Source: Atopsyche davidsoni
Taxonomy: Eukaryota > Arthropoda > Insecta > Trichoptera > Hydrobiosidae
DNA: 64,000 nucleotides
Direction: 5' to 3'
Assembly: GCA_022113835.1 (NCBI GenBank)
Contig: JAILWY010000018.1
Coordinates: 16,763,501-16,827,500 of the forward strand
The position numbers and the translations under genes were made by a program. Under the pieces are notes generated by a model. The model was not told the DNA's origin. It did not search any database and saw nothing but the letters and a program-made list of their open reading frames with translations. Positions 22,301-34,727 of this stretch are shown here, in pieces (the stretch's first letter is position 1; each line of letters opens with the position of its first letter).

Positions 22301-25195
22301 ATCGCGATGATAGGACAGTTTTATTTCAAATAAAAATGTAAATAGCAATGTTTTGTAAGTATAAATTTGTTTTTTTATTATTTTATATAAATTATGACAT
22401 TTTTGATTAAATTTATTTATCAAAATATACGTACGTATCCGTCAAAGGTTCAAGTCAGGTATATTCTATGTTGATTGACCTCTAAGCCTACCTTTCAAAA
22501 TATGCTAATCCCTTTTTTAATTAAAAGCCATAAAATGTTTCAAAAATTCTAAAAGCGGGCTGTGTCCCAAAAGTAATTGCAAAAAAAAAATTATACATGT
22601 ATTAGTGAACGATATGTGAATTAAGTCCTGAGAATATTATTTTGTTGTGAGAATGAAAAGTTTAAGTGATCATGGAATATTTGAACATCCGAAAGTGCCC
22701 ATTAAAATGAATAAATTAATTAAGGCTGTAGTTGCTACTATTTATCAAAATTTAATATTGATAATTACAATGTTACTTATTGATTTCAGTGCGAGTAATA
22801 GCGATAGTTCATTTCATATTTATGAGGATGCTATTACACCGTACCAATTGAGAAAAAATATTCTGATTTGAATTTTTTTATGAATCGGTAATTAAAATAT
22901 CAGAATGAATATTATACCCAGTAATATGATTATAATTTGGTTTTAATTGAATAAACCATTTTAAAGGGAAAAAAAAACATTAATTGCTATAAATTTTAAT
23001 AGACTTTATTTATTTTCCGCAAGTAGTCAAGCTGTAATAGAAACAGAAGTGGGCGGCAGAGCAACCTCTTTGGAGAGATTCAAATTTAAATTTATACCGC
23101 GAGATACTTTATCATTAAGTAATGGGATTCGCCATTTCATTAAAAAAATTATCACCAACCGAGGGGTACAAATTAAAATAGAAGAAGGGTTTCAAAATAA
23201 CAGCTCGTAACGAAAAACGCTGAGGATTCCATTTCCTAATTATGCTTCGAAAAAAGTTCCACAATCGTAAATTTATGAATCTATTTTTTGGCGTTTCCGT
23301 AATTTTATTTTATTTATTGAAGTTGTGTGCGATCAACTAGAAAAGTATAAAACTTATATAGTCAACGTATATGCAAACATCACCGAATCAAATGGCTTCA
23401 TGGTGATTTTCGTCTTGTGTGTAATATTGAACATGTAGTGACAGATGTTTTCAAATAATATATTTTGATAATACACGTAGAAGCTTCGTGCGTGGCCTAC
23501 GTGCGGGGCAAGAAAAGAGGGTGTCAGGAAATTGATTTTATTGCAAATAGGAGAAAAAAATTGATAAACTTGTCACGAATAAAAAATAAAATCTCAGAGA
23601 CGATAGCGTGTCGGGCGGAGCTGTCGTCCTCGGGTCGGCCTCGCCGGAAATTATTATTGTTCTTTTGACCTGACGGAAGAGAGAATTTCACTTTGAGAAA
23701 AGTAATTAACTTATAATGGAGTATCTCTCTTAGTCTTCGTCAAAAATATACTTTATTGAGTAAAGTAAATTAAGAAAAATTTTTGAAGCTCCATCATGAA
23801 AAAAATGTTCAAAAGTAATTTTACGATTGTATTTAATCAGTATTACATCTGGAAATAAAACAATGAGTAAGTTATTTATTCATTCATCTATAATAATCAG
23901 ATTTAAATGTTGATTTATCAATTATGAACATTAAATTTAAGATTATTTATAAAAGAAGCGGAAAATTAAATACTACGATTGTTATTAATTTTTTAAGTTA
24001 TTATAAAATAATATTGTTAGAAGGTTCTTTTCGGTTCGGGGACTGGGGAGGTTGGGCGCTACGGGGAGGGTCGAGGAATGTGTGGAAGGGGGTTCCAGCC
24101 CCGAGCATCAACAAGTCCAGTCGGGAGAGTCGTCGATATTAAAGGGGGCCCACGACACCCCCGGCCTCCGGTATTGTTAACCCCCTGAAAAATCTAATTG
24201 GACTATCATTTACGTATTCATGCGGGCGGTGAAATTTTAAAAGGGTTTCCCATTCATTAAGCGGCGTCAAGGTGTATCTATTAGTAAGGTAGAATAAACA
24301 AGCACCACTTTTTCTGCTGAATATGGTATTTTGCCAAGTCTTTATACATATTTTAATTTCAATACATTGCAAATTTATGTAATTGGTAATGTTAATATGA
24401 CGATACGCATATTATATAAAGAAGAACAGTTAGTTTTTGCATTGAATATTTTTTTTTCAATATTTTATTGAGCTATGACGAAGTAGACATCAACGTTTTC
24501 TCAAATAATATTTTTTATAAATGTTAAGGTGTTTTATATCTAACGTTCGAAAATAAATATATATAAGAAAAAAACCATGCTTTACTTCAAATATATATAC
24601 ATGCGTGAAAGATTTTTTTAAAAGTGTTTTTGTATTATATACCAATGAGCAAATATACAATACTCTGATAAAATAAAAACGTGATGGCGATTTCTACTTT
24701 ACCAAATTGTTTAATAATTATAATTTTTTTAAAGTATGAATTTTACTCTGCAATAAACATTTAATATTCTATATATTTGCGGTTAACTGATTTTCAGTAA
24801 ATATTAAAAACAAAAAAAAACGGTGGACATCACGTTTGATATTTTTAACTTGAAACGAGGAAAATACACGCTTTTTCATAATCAAATGCCGTTGAATTCA
24901 TAGAAATAAATTATACGAGATAATTTTTTTATATTTAGAAATGTTTGAATTAAAATCAATAGATTACATTTCCACCGAAAAGGAACAATTTAAAGGGCTT
25001 ATCAAAATTCATCATTCTGTTTAAAGTACCTAGTAAATAAATATAAACGCATTTATTTTATAAAGAAAATATTTTATAAGAAATACACATTTATGTAAAA
25101 CAAAATCCAAAAAAATATTTGCGAGTTTGCTTAGCAAAATATAATAACATGGAAAAATGAAATTATTATTTGAGGAGTAAGGAATCATAAAACAT
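22301..25195. other. AT-rich non-coding stretch with two GC blocks
   Basis: GC-richer blocks at about 23485-23670 and 24030-24290 (GGGGACTGGGGAGG, GGGGGCCCACGACACCCCC). Small frames (22647-22871, 23465-23668, 23924-24142, 24139-24372) have no motif I know. Nothing else can be assigned. Confidence 0.55.
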
Positions 25196-25199
25196 ATGA

Positions 25200-25810
25200 G
25201 GAATATCACTGACTACGGCAAGTGGAATCATTATTCTTCATGCCTTCAACATGAAATAATTTAAATATGACGCACCTGCCGTGAATAATTGGCGCTTCAG
25301 GAGATGGGAGCTACCAATCTTGTAATGAAACTTCTCGAAAATGAGGCTCGACGAGTGCGGCAAAGCATCTGAGAATCCTCGTGTGAAGCAATCTTTTACA
25401 CCGCACTATCAAAACATTCTCGTTAATATGAACACGGCAAGTGAGTTCCATTCAATTCGCGATTACATATTTGCGTAAGACCGTCATTCATCATGTTAAC
25501 ACGAAGCTGTAATACGAATTTTTCACTGGAATTTCCCTTTGAACGCCACACTTGCCGGGGAAATATGAAACCGTATTTTGTGTTGGGAATATTTTCATTT
25601 TCTTTTATGAGTTGGCCGGCGGCCGGGCAGGGGGTGACAGAAATAGCCGCGTCAGGGTGGCACAGGGGAAGAAGGGGGTGCACGTCACGGCACGTCACGG
25701 CACGTCACGGCACGTCACGGCACGTCACGGCACGTCGCGGCACGTCACGGCACGTCACGACGTCCACCGTGCACGTCCTCTGCTCAGAACCGAGGCATCA
25801 GTAGTACGTA
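25200..25810. promoter_or_regulatory. GC-richer island ending in a short tandem array
   Basis: Mixed-composition sequence from about 25200, becoming strongly GC-rich at 25610-25800 (GTTGGCCGGCGGCCGGGCAG). Open frames on both strands (25423-25698 minus; 25493-25804 and 25552-25959 plus) are extended by the array and show no recognised protein. A promoter or enhancer role is inference. Confidence 0.3.
25681..25760. repeat. 10-bp tandem array, eight copies
   Basis: Eight units of CACGTCACGG. Unit 6 reads CACGTCGCGG and unit 8 ends in A. Each unit holds a CGTCA half-site, which on the other strand is TGACG followed by TG. It also resembles an ACGTG core. Confidence 0.95.
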
Positions 25811-26995
25811 TACTTACGTATAAAAAGACGAAAACGTGCTGGCTAGAGAATAAACACCTTATAAACGTCAATATTTTGCCGACGCTTCCGAACAAAAAAA
25901 TATTTTTTGTTTTTCATACTAAAAAAATATTTTTTTTTTGTCGTTTTGTATGTAGATAAATGACACAAATATTATTTATACAATGAACCTTTATTCTGTT
26001 ATTTATTTTATGAAATATTTTTTGTCGATAAAGGTCGTAAGTAGTGCTTTATTATTTTATTTCCTCTTTATAAATTACAATAAATTTAAAAAAAACATAT
26101 TTTAAATTAATTAATAGTTTTAGTGTAATAGAAAACGGTGGTTGGTTTCTACGATATAATTGAATGTCGTAATAATAATTGATATTTTAAAATACCAAGT
26201 TTAACTTTTACAGTTTCAGTAAACGCAACCTACGACATGAGAGTCTGTGAGATATTTTATACGCATTAGGAAAAAAAACTGGAAAAACCACAGGAATTTA
26301 GTATCAAACCAGATATTTAATATAAATCCTTTTTTAGGAGATTTGGCAACGATTTAGATTGACTTGAATGTTCAGAGAAACTAATGTTATGATTGATGCC
26401 TTTGAGTCGACGCTAAAAGATTTTATGTCTATTTATTAGTGCACGCGAGAAACATTTCTAAGCAGAGCATTTAGTGAGTGTGAAATACGACTGGCATTAG
26501 CCATTAAACCGAACTGCTAATATTACAAACCAACATTAACAGAATGCAACTAAGGTCGATGAAGTCCAATTTTCCAGTGAAAATGTTAAATGTACTTTAA
26601 GACTCTTTTCTAAACAAAGCCAATTCATATTTTTTTTCTTTTTAAAGAAGTACAATAACAGATTATGTTATGTTAAACTTTATGATTTAATAGTTTTAAT
26701 AACCATATTTGAGACCCCAGATTTCACTGAAGACAGTTTTAAAGCCTCGATTCAAATTTCGGCGATGCGTTAGTGGTGAGGTTTTTAAAATATTTTATGT
26801 TTTTAACTCATGCTATGAATATTAAACTAGTGTATGTGTAGGTGTATATGTTAAGGTTATTTTTAATCAGACTTGCGAACAATAAAAAATGTGTAAATGA
26901 CATTATTTTACTTTATAAAAATTTTGAATATGCAAAGTGCAGATATGCACTAACACCTCATGCGATGTTAAGAAACTTCTCAATAAATTGACCGT
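25811..26995. other. AT-rich non-coding stretch
   Basis: Nothing recognisable. A paired TATTTTTTGTTTTT / TATTTTTTTTTTGT patch lies at about 25900-25945. No supported gene. Confidence 0.6.
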
Positions 26996-27240
26996 ACCCT
27001 ATTCAAATCGTCTCGTGGCACCGTCCAGGTCCGGCGACGAGGAGTCAGCCGCCGGTGTGGCTCGGGGGAGAGGGATGGTAAGTGTTCTGCCTTTTCCCCA
27101 TAGGTCCAATCGACCACACAGATCTGGGCAGTTCTTTGAAATGCTTAATTGCTCTCCGCTTCTTTCCCACAGAAAACATAAAGATTGTAGCCAACCATTA
27201 AATTTTTCATGGGAATGTAGGTCTCGCTAAGTAGCCTTTT
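26996..27240 (+). other. GC-richer block with a possible small exon at 27029-27077
   Basis: A short block is preceded by CACCGTCCAG (ending 27028) and followed by GGGATG and GTAAGT (27078-27083), which match acceptor and donor consensus. The enclosed 49 nt are CpG-rich and open in the frame reading RRGVSRRCGSGERD and in others. No domain is recognised, and consensus donors occur often by chance. The 97-codon frame 26937-27230 runs across it. Confidence 0.15.
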
Positions 27241-29695
27241 TGCTGGCGTCTTTTTGTTGAACATGTAATTATTTCTCCTTCAGGAGTGCGAATATATTTT
27301 TAAGAAGATTGTTTTTGAAACTCAAATGCCTTTTGAAAATCTCATTTTGAAACGTTCGTCTAATGGATTTACTTAAAATAGAACATCGACAACATTCATG
27401 CGTACCGAAATAATAAAAATTGTAGTAAGGCTACATAAGTAACAAAGACATTGTAAGTAACATTATATTTTCTCAGTTATTACAAGTATATTTCTGTTCC
27501 TAAGACAAAAGGTATTTTCTTTTAGGAAACAAAGGCATCCATCTTTTGTCACAGATACAAAAATGTTTTTAATAATTTGGTTGTGGAAAATATTATTTTG
27601 ATTGAAAAAAATTATAATTTAATTATAAAATGGTCAAACACTTAATTTAAAATCGAATACGATCTACGATAAATTTATAAGATTAAATCATTTTGTAAAA
27701 ATATTATATAAACAATACTACTGATATAAAATGAATATAAAATATTTTCTTATCAGCTGTTCCTGTTGGTTGGGATTTATACGGTTTAACCGTACCTTTA
27801 GAAATAAGATCAAGTAATCAATTATGCCAACAAAACTTTTGTCACCTCGTTATATATATATTTTTATTATCACATATCGGGTGATAGATTTGCATACCTC
27901 AATAGGAAGGCATTCCGGCAACAGAATATGTCGCGTCATGCAAGTCCCGGCAGCGAAGCTTCCCTCGTTAAAACTTCCCCGGAAGCTATTTTTTGTTCCC
28001 CCCACATGGCAGATGCCTCACTTAAACGACGTTTAATTAAAGGATTCATTTTAAAATTTTAGGAGTTTTTACCCTTACAGTTTTTAGTAAATTATCTTCC
28101 TGCATGAAATTTAATTATAAACGTAGAAAAGCAGTTTTGCTATTTGGTTAAAAATAATCCAAATGTCAACGTTCACTGCAGTAAAATTCTTCAAAGTATA
28201 CATCTTAAATAAAAAAATTAAAAAAAACTTATCTCAAGAAAGCAGTCGCAACCGTAAATCTGTCTTATTAGCGTTTTATGCAATACTGCAATGCAGATAT
28301 GTACTTCTAAAATTTTTCCATCAATTTTAAAGCAGTGTAAGTTTTCTTTATAAATTTTACTATTAAAAATAAAAGTGGTGTTTATAGATTTTTTTGGTAA
28401 TTTAGTTTAAAAGTTATAAAGACAGTATTTTATAAATTTTAAAAAATGCAAATCATATGCAGTGACATCAATATTAGATTCTGACGCTAATATTGAACGG
28501 AGATGGCGTGTAAAATTTCCCGAGTTATTACCATATATCGTGAAAAATCCCTCGTAGATTTCCCGCAGGGGTGAACTGTATTGTTGCGTAAATCGTAATC
28601 ACTCAACTTCAGAGAATCTTTATTGTACTGGGAATTAACTTACGAGTCTTTCTACGTAGAAGATATTCCTCTTTTTTTCTTCGATAGGTAAACTTGCGAA
28701 TACAAACTAACTTTAGTAATTGAGATCACAGATTAAATAAACACTAGCTCGTCGAGGAAACTGAAGATGGATTCTGCTCTCTTCCGATAATCAACTCTGC
28801 GCTCACTAAGAGGAAAAGCTGAAGCGGAGGTCAGTGCAAAAAATATGCAAAACTTTATTTATTTACTAACAAAATGAAAATAAAACTGAAGGTACTCTAA
28901 GAAATATTATTCACAGTATTCAGGGAGTGATATAGGGTGATAGCGGATATTCGCCAAATGTTTTCTTTTATGGCTTCCGAGTAGATTTCCATTCGAATTG
29001 CATTTTTTGAAGAGGTTGGCCATCTTATATTTCTCGTATCGTTGGATACATATGCCACATAATGGTTTTATTATAAGTGGTCTTGTATTTCAATCGATAA
29101 ATCAAATGAGTCCAAACATTCAAAAGGTGATCCTTAAATTTGGATTTGTTTGTATTGATATATTTGGCGAGTTAATCAATAAATTTGGTATTTAAATATA
29201 ACAATATTTTATACCTAAATTAATTAAAACTTTCAATTGAAAATATTGACGCTTTGAGTTTGACCCCGTTGCAATTGTTCGGTTAATTATTGAATTATAA
29301 TACCCATTGCATGAATGTTTAATTTTTTTAAATGTTTTCCATTGCAAAATTGATATTTAAAAACGATGAGTGTTGCTCATTATGCTCGTTTTTGCTACAA
29401 AAATGGCAAGATAACATTTGGTTTTTTTAAATGATGATTTGGTTAATACTCGTTATTTAAAACTGAAAATCAGTTAGTGAAATTATTTTTAAATAAACTG
29501 AATATTTTCATACTCATTAGTTTTATGAAAATAAAGTGACTTACAAGTATTTAATAGAACGCTGTTGAAAAGAACACTCACAGCGTTATAAATATATCTA
29601 AATAAATTTTTGATTAGACTGCAAATTTGTGCAAAATATGTAAATTATTATTCACGTCTTGTCTAATCAATACCACCAAATTTCGCAGAGTTCCA
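27241..29695. other. AT-rich non-coding stretch
   Basis: Mixed blocks at about 27895-28035, 28490-28650 and 28740-28835. Short frames at 27824-28036 and 28998-29195 have no known motif. Nothing else is recognisable. Confidence 0.6.
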
Positions 29696-29699
29696 AGGA

Positions 29700-30010
29700 T
29701 GCGGCTTAATTACGGACGAAGGAAATTAGTTCTTATAAGGTGTGCCCATCTCGAGCGGCGGCTCAGGGAACGTTAAATTACACGGAGGCATCTCCGACGC
29801 CGCGCTACCCTAATCAATATTTCCATATCAAAGAAGACATCTGTTTGGCATGTCTCGTTAGACAGAGACTCGATAATCTGGCCGGTGAGGGGCACCGGCT
29901 GAGATAACAGTTCCTCGGGAGCATGCTACCTGCTACTGCTACCTGCTCCTGCTCCCTGCTCCGCGCGCGTGCCATCTCAATGGCATCTACCCTTCCAACC
30001 CGGAAGCAGG
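29700..30010. promoter_or_regulatory. GC-richer island, possible regulatory element
   Basis: A 300-bp block with CTCGAGCGGCGGCTCAGG, GACGCCGCGCTACCCTAATC, and CCGGTGAGGGGCACCGGC (29880-29897, near-palindromic) followed by GAGATAACAG, a GATA-type site. A repeated TGCTACCTGCTACTGCTACC run lies at 29924-29960. No convincing open frame. Confidence 0.3.
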
Positions 30011-30193
30011 CACGCTCTTTATGTGACCATTTTTGCTAGAATGCCATATACTTTTACGCACATGATCGTGCACCATAATATTAACAAAAAAACCAAGAAT
30101 TTTAGTTTGCAAAATATTATAAAAAATCACATATCAAATGTAAATCTATAACGGTTTATGGAATGTTCAGTTATCGTAAGATATTTAACATTG

Positions 30194-30324
30194 ATAAGTA
30201 AAATACTTGATTGATTTTTCCACATATAGTTTTTTATTGGTGACAGGATTCGCAACTCGCGTTAGCGAAACCGGTCACCAATAAAAATCTATATGTAGAA
30301 AAATCACCCAAGTATTTTACTTAT
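30194..30324. repeat. long foldback (inverted repeat), about 130 bp
   Basis: Arms of 50 bp at 30195-30244 and 30274-30323 pair with only four mismatches. Outer ends are TAAGTAAAATACTTG and CAAGTATTTTACTTA; inner ends are ATTGGTGAC and GTCACCAAT. The 29-nt centre itself contains TTCGCAAC and GTTAGCGAA, so nearly the whole segment can form one hairpin. A flank to the right (about 30331-30385) recurs at 56236-56305, so this is part of a mobile or repeated sequence. It could be a foldback MITE or a Helitron-like terminus. The family is not identified. Confidence 0.85.
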
Positions 30325-30330
30325 TATTTA

Positions 30331-30385
30331 AAATATTAAAATAGAATTCCACCAAGTACTCTCTGTCAAAAATATTGAATTTCTA
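30331..30385 (-). repeat. repeat flank shared with 56236-56305
   Basis: On the minus strand it reads AATATTTTTGACAGAG, TACTTGGTGG and TTCTATTTTAATA. The copy at 56236-56305 is on the plus strand with a few substitutions. Confidence 0.7.
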
Positions 30386-32765
30386 TATTTAACATTGCAT
30401 ATCCACAAAACTCTTTTGAACATTGAGTGGATTACTGAGCTATAATAATTTTAAAATAGTGTGTTTTTCAAACTTAATAATGTTAAATTATTCATCTTAT
30501 TTTTAAACAGATTTGAAAATTGTTTTAGTGTACAATGCGAGGTGTATGAAAAAAAAAATCATTTGTTAAACTGTGGTATTTTATTATACTATGCTGCTTG
30601 GAAAATTTGCATAGTATTTATCAAAGTAAACAATATTTTACATTCGTAATAAATAATCCAAAAAGAGTTTAACTTGCATCAGTAAATTGAACGTACCGTG
30701 AGTTAGATGTTATAATCTCTAATAATCAAAATTTACTCATTAATTTCATTAAAATACCATTGATATATATAATATGTATACGAGTTACTTAATGTGATCC
30801 AATTTTTAATATATTTATTAAAGGTATAATGTTAATATAATCAAATTGTATTTTTATTAAAATATTACTAAAAGGATTTAAATAATTGAGGGTGGACGTA
30901 GATAATGTTGATAAATGCCAACAAAAAAGAGCAAAGAGATTGGATAGGATGACCTGCGCCTTTAAAATTGATCGATTCCTAAAAGCTGTCTACCTGCTCC
31001 GGATTAAATTGAAAATTCACAAAATTGAATGAAATTATTTCGTTTACGATAAATCTTCACATTTATTGATTTGATTATTTGTGAGGACATTCACGATTTC
31101 TCAATGTCTCCATCTGAAATACTCGGAACGAAACTTCTGCATATTACTCTCAGTCAGGTCTACCGCTGTCAACCCTTCAGGAAGTAAAACAGTGAATGGT
31201 GATAAAATATTGATAAAGTTTCAAAAAACTCAACACTCGATACTGATCCTATTTGATTTTTCTTTCAAAAAGGAATGCGATGGTATCAAACAACGTATAA
31301 AATATTTATCAACCCTAAGTGTAAGCAATATAGTGCTACTGAATATCTTTACCAAATATATAAACGAATATTTCTTTTCATTTTATAACCCAAATATTTA
31401 TAGGTGTATAAAAAAAGAGTTTTATGCGTTATATGCGGAAATGGTGAAATCGAACCTCTTTATTGAGTACATAGTATTAAATATTTTTTAGTGAAATCAT
31501 CATATTTTATTAATTAAGAAAACACACTTCTCGGAATGCCTATTTTTTTAAGCGAACAATTTTCAGCGTTACTGGGGTGTAAATTTCAGGTCGAGAGAGG
31601 TTAAAATTAGAAAGATTATTTCACCTTATAATTCAGGAGGAAAATTTAAAGATTATCACTGAAATAAACAATGGATTAAAAATCAATAATTGTTAACTGT
31701 TAACCGATTTTTAAGAGTTTAGCAATAACGTAATGAAACTGAATTTATTTAAAAAAATAAAACCAAAAAATAATTTTTAAGTGCTTGCGCTTAATATTCA
31801 TTGTGTTTTAACTCATAATTATTTATGGATTAAATCTTTGTCGTATATATTATTCACATAAAATATAAAGATCCGTGAGATAAAAATTTCAAAAGAAAAA
31901 TAGTTCTCGGAACACTCTAGGAGTCCCGGTTTTTTGTTGAACTTTTTCACTAACGATAACTGTTTTTAGACTTAACTGAAGCACTATTAAGTAGATTACA
32001 CCAACACAAACTACGGTGCGAACTTCAAATACAAGAGCTTACGTGCCTTGAATTCAACGAAAAGGCCAAGACTCTTTTTATTCTGACTCAATTATATGCA
32101 AACAATTATTTTGCAAAAATAATTTATTGGATGGGCTTACTCATTAATTTTTATCGTTGATTGCGATTTGAGTTATAAGCTCTATTGTTTTTTTAGGTCA
32201 TGTAACATTTTTGGATTTTTACTTAATCCAGCTGCCTACACAGATATTTTATTAGAAAATTTAAAATTCTGCTTAAAAATACTTGCTTATATAGACGAAG
32301 AAGCACATTTCCGCTCCCTACCCCGACATCCTATTACGGCTAATCTAAGTAGGCCCCTCGATTTTTTCCCGCTTCGCCGCAGCCCCTCGGCCCGGAACTG
32401 ACCAAAGAAGACAGATTGGCGCTTTAAGCGTCTGGGCTGAAACTTGAAACTAGGCTACGTATTTCAGATGCTGCCACACTATTAGGGCGAGCATATATCA
32501 GGATATACTACAAAAAAAGGCCAAGACCTACCCTAAGAAAATATTACAAAAAATTTTCATACATTCTATATTGATTGAGCAAAAAATATCTATGCTCAAA
32601 TGTAAAGTTTTTATTAAGGTAGAAGGCATTAAAAAAAGGAAAGTATGCACGCAGTTCCATGCTATTTAGAAAACGTTTTCGGCAATAAGATAAAAAAAAA
32701 ACCCTTCTCAGGGATGATTTTTTAAATTTGAGCTTGTAGACAATTTGCAAAGAATTGGAAAAACT
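30386..32765. other. AT-rich non-coding stretch
   Basis: The longest open frame in this part (31081-31491, GTG start, 136 codons) is dominated by Ile, Phe, Lys, Tyr and Asn, with no domain. It is more likely composition than a gene. A GC-richer block lies at 32310-32480. Nothing else recognised. Confidence 0.55.
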
Positions 32766-32769
32766 GAAA

Positions 32770-32860
32770 ATCTTATCACTCCACCCGGATATAAACCCGA
32801 CACTTAAGGGTCGTCAAGCGAGCTTGCCATCTGCTGCTCCACGACGCGGATTAAGTATTT
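32770..32860 (-). repeat. tRNA-derived SINE head
   Basis: On the minus strand, GTCGTGGAGCAGCAGATGG (32845-32827) resembles a tRNA D-arm/A box. It is followed by CAAGCTCGCTTGACGACC, then GGGTTTATATCCGG (32798-32785) as a degraded B box. The downstream sequence becomes AT-rich. It differs from the 7040 and 46355 copies, so it may be a second SINE family or a decayed tRNA gene. Confidence 0.45.
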
Positions 32861-32879
32861 CAGTATATTCAGTGTTATT

Positions 32880-33070
32880 TCCTGTGAGTAGCGGATGTCG
32901 GTGACTGCAGCGGTTTTCGCGCCCTGCAAGGGGTCGGGTGGTGCCCACCTTTGTTGCCGGGGAGGCGCGAGAGCCGCGGCTGAGAGCCGCCTCTAGTCTT
33001 CGTTAATGCGCTTCAGATGTGCTGACGCTGCACTCCTCCAGACATCACAGCTAACGAGGTCGCTTAGATT
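32880..33070. promoter_or_regulatory. GC-rich island, possible regulatory element
   Basis: CpG-containing block with GGGGAGGCGCGAGAGCCGCG and a repeat of GAGAGCCGC within 20 bp. No long open frame. Function is inference. Confidence 0.3.
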
Positions 33071-34049
33071 TTGTACGTGTAAGTAAAAATCGTAGTCGAA
33101 ACAATATGTGAAATAGTTTGTTCATGCTATTATATATCTTTTAAAAAATAATAAAAATGTTTGATATAATAAAAAATTACAATATTTTTACTTGTTGTGA
33201 AGAAGCAACGTAACTGTTAGGTTATTGTAAGAATCATACTAAAAGTTTCTGCCTCTTAATTATAAAAAAATAAAAACTTAAACAGGCTTAAATTATGCTA
33301 TACGGGCATGCCAAATTTAATATTTATATATATATATAAACAATGAATGATATGAACAAACGAGTGAATTAATGATGATTATCAAATAATCGACAGCTCC
33401 CAGGGGGAATACAATTGCTTTATATATTTTTATTTCTAAATAATGTGCACATGTTCGTTATATAAATGTTATCAAATATGAACTATATTTAATCTTCATT
33501 CATATTATTAATGTTATTTACAAATTACATATTCAAAAACCGGATACGTTGTTCTTTTTGGTTGATAATTAGGTTATTTGATTTTATTTTAAAGCAACTG
33601 AATTATTTTAAAAATGATGAAGTCGACTTTCACATAATATTGAACTCGCTCAAACGGTCACAAAGACTCGACCGAGCTTATCAGTTTCCGACTTGGTTTC
33701 GCTTTTGCGCTGGACATCAGATCGATACAATATCCTGAAACATTATCCAGAACCAAGATCTACGGAGCGGCTAGCTATTTCACAAGTATATGTATTTATA
33801 TATGGCTTTACGTAAACCAGGGTATTCCAAACAATCAGCGATATAAGCCATCGACAGGCGTCATATGAATTTCGGAAACAAACTGTGATGTGGTACAATG
33901 AATATAATGTAAAAAGTATATTTTGATTTACAAAAGATATTATTTTTGTAAGGATAGCTTAAAAAGTAAAATCTCTCACACGATGAATATCGTGTCAACC
34001 GCAGAGCTTCGTTGAGTTAATATGAAGTAAAAAAAAACTAGTTAAAAGA
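33071..34049. other. AT-rich non-coding stretch
   Basis: Contains a short TA tract at about 33325-33338. The frame 33511-33738 shows no known motif. Nothing else is visible. Confidence 0.6.
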
Positions 34050-34165
34050 AAACAAAGGCCGCGAGAGGCGAGGGCCCTCCAGGCGAAACTTTTCTCACCG
34101 CCAAAGTGGCCCGGCGTGTGAGGGGCCCGAGCCACTGTGCGGCGCAGAGCCTCAGCCAACAGTCA
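34050..34165. promoter_or_regulatory. GC-rich island, possible regulatory element
   Basis: CpG-rich block with AGGCGAGGGCCCTCC and GGGGCCCGAGCCACTG. It ends just upstream of the 3' end of the non-LTR remnant on the minus strand. Confidence 0.25.
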
Positions 34166-34179
34166 ACTCGCTCGCTCTA

Positions 34180-34346
34180 CACGGTGTTTCAAAACTTATG
34201 CTATCCCCCGGAAATTAGGGATTCTCTCTGTGTCGTGTGTGCTAATTGTAAGCATTGTTTGTTGTAATGTGTTTTTTTTTTAATAGATTTGGTACCTTGC
34301 ATGTTATGTACAAGGTTTGTCATCACAATTTGGGGAGCTTTCCAAA
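34180..34346 (-). mobile_element. putative 3' UTR of the non-LTR element
   Basis: Sequence directly downstream of the ORF2 stop on the minus strand, including an A-rich run (the complement of the T run at 34270-34282). The element may end near there or near GGTGTTTCAAAACTTATG at 34183. The precise end is not resolved. Confidence 0.35.
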
Positions 34347-34727
34347 CTAGTCAATCGAAATTGTGCTATATATGGGAGTGACTGAAGCTATACCCCCTGG
34401 TTTATCTTCTTTGTGGTTCCGATGACACGCTTCAAGAAGCTTCAGGTCATCCTGTCGGCATTGGCTCTCCAGTTGGTGTCTCTGAGGGCCAAAGATGGGG
34501 CATGAACCCGCAAGGTGGATCACTGTTTGTGGAGTAATATCATCGCAAGGGCATGTGTCGTCGCATGTCAAGTGGAACATGCGGAGATAACTTCTCATCA
34601 CTCCATGATCCGTTAGTAGCTGGGTTGATTCAAAGCTAATCCCGCAGGTATTCCTGTATCCAATTTTTTGACTAGGAATCCTAAATGATAAATATGTGTT
34701 TTGAAAATACAGTGTCAATGTTTTCAT
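34347..34727 (-). pseudogene. non-LTR retrotransposon ORF2 C-terminus (R1/I/LOA-like, post-RNase H region)
   Basis: The 126-codon frame contains LLTDHGVMRSYLRMFHL, then CDDTCPCDD, then TVIHLAGSCPIF. The pattern of (F/L)LT(G/D)HG, YL..F, CxC and then H...CP.F is the conserved zinc-knuckle-like tail following the RNase H domain in insect non-LTR elements of the R1, I and LOA groups. No reverse transcriptase or RNase H core is present, so it is a 5'-truncated fragment. The frame itself is unbroken to its stop, which suggests a fairly young insertion. The 3' UTR should lie at about 34180-34346. Confidence 0.75.

Noticed and set aside
21906..22301. Opposite-strand open frames of 130 and 100 codons
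   Set aside because: They overlap almost completely on opposite strands and show no domain. They reflect composition of the GC-richer island.
25493..25959. Open frames across the 10-bp array
   Set aside because: The array has no stop codon in several frames and artificially lengthens them. No protein features outside it.
31081..31491. A 136-codon open frame on the plus strand
   Set aside because: It uses a GTG start and is dominated by AT-rich codons (Ile, Phe, Lys, Tyr, Asn), with no domain or splice signal. It fits a chance frame in AT-rich DNA.
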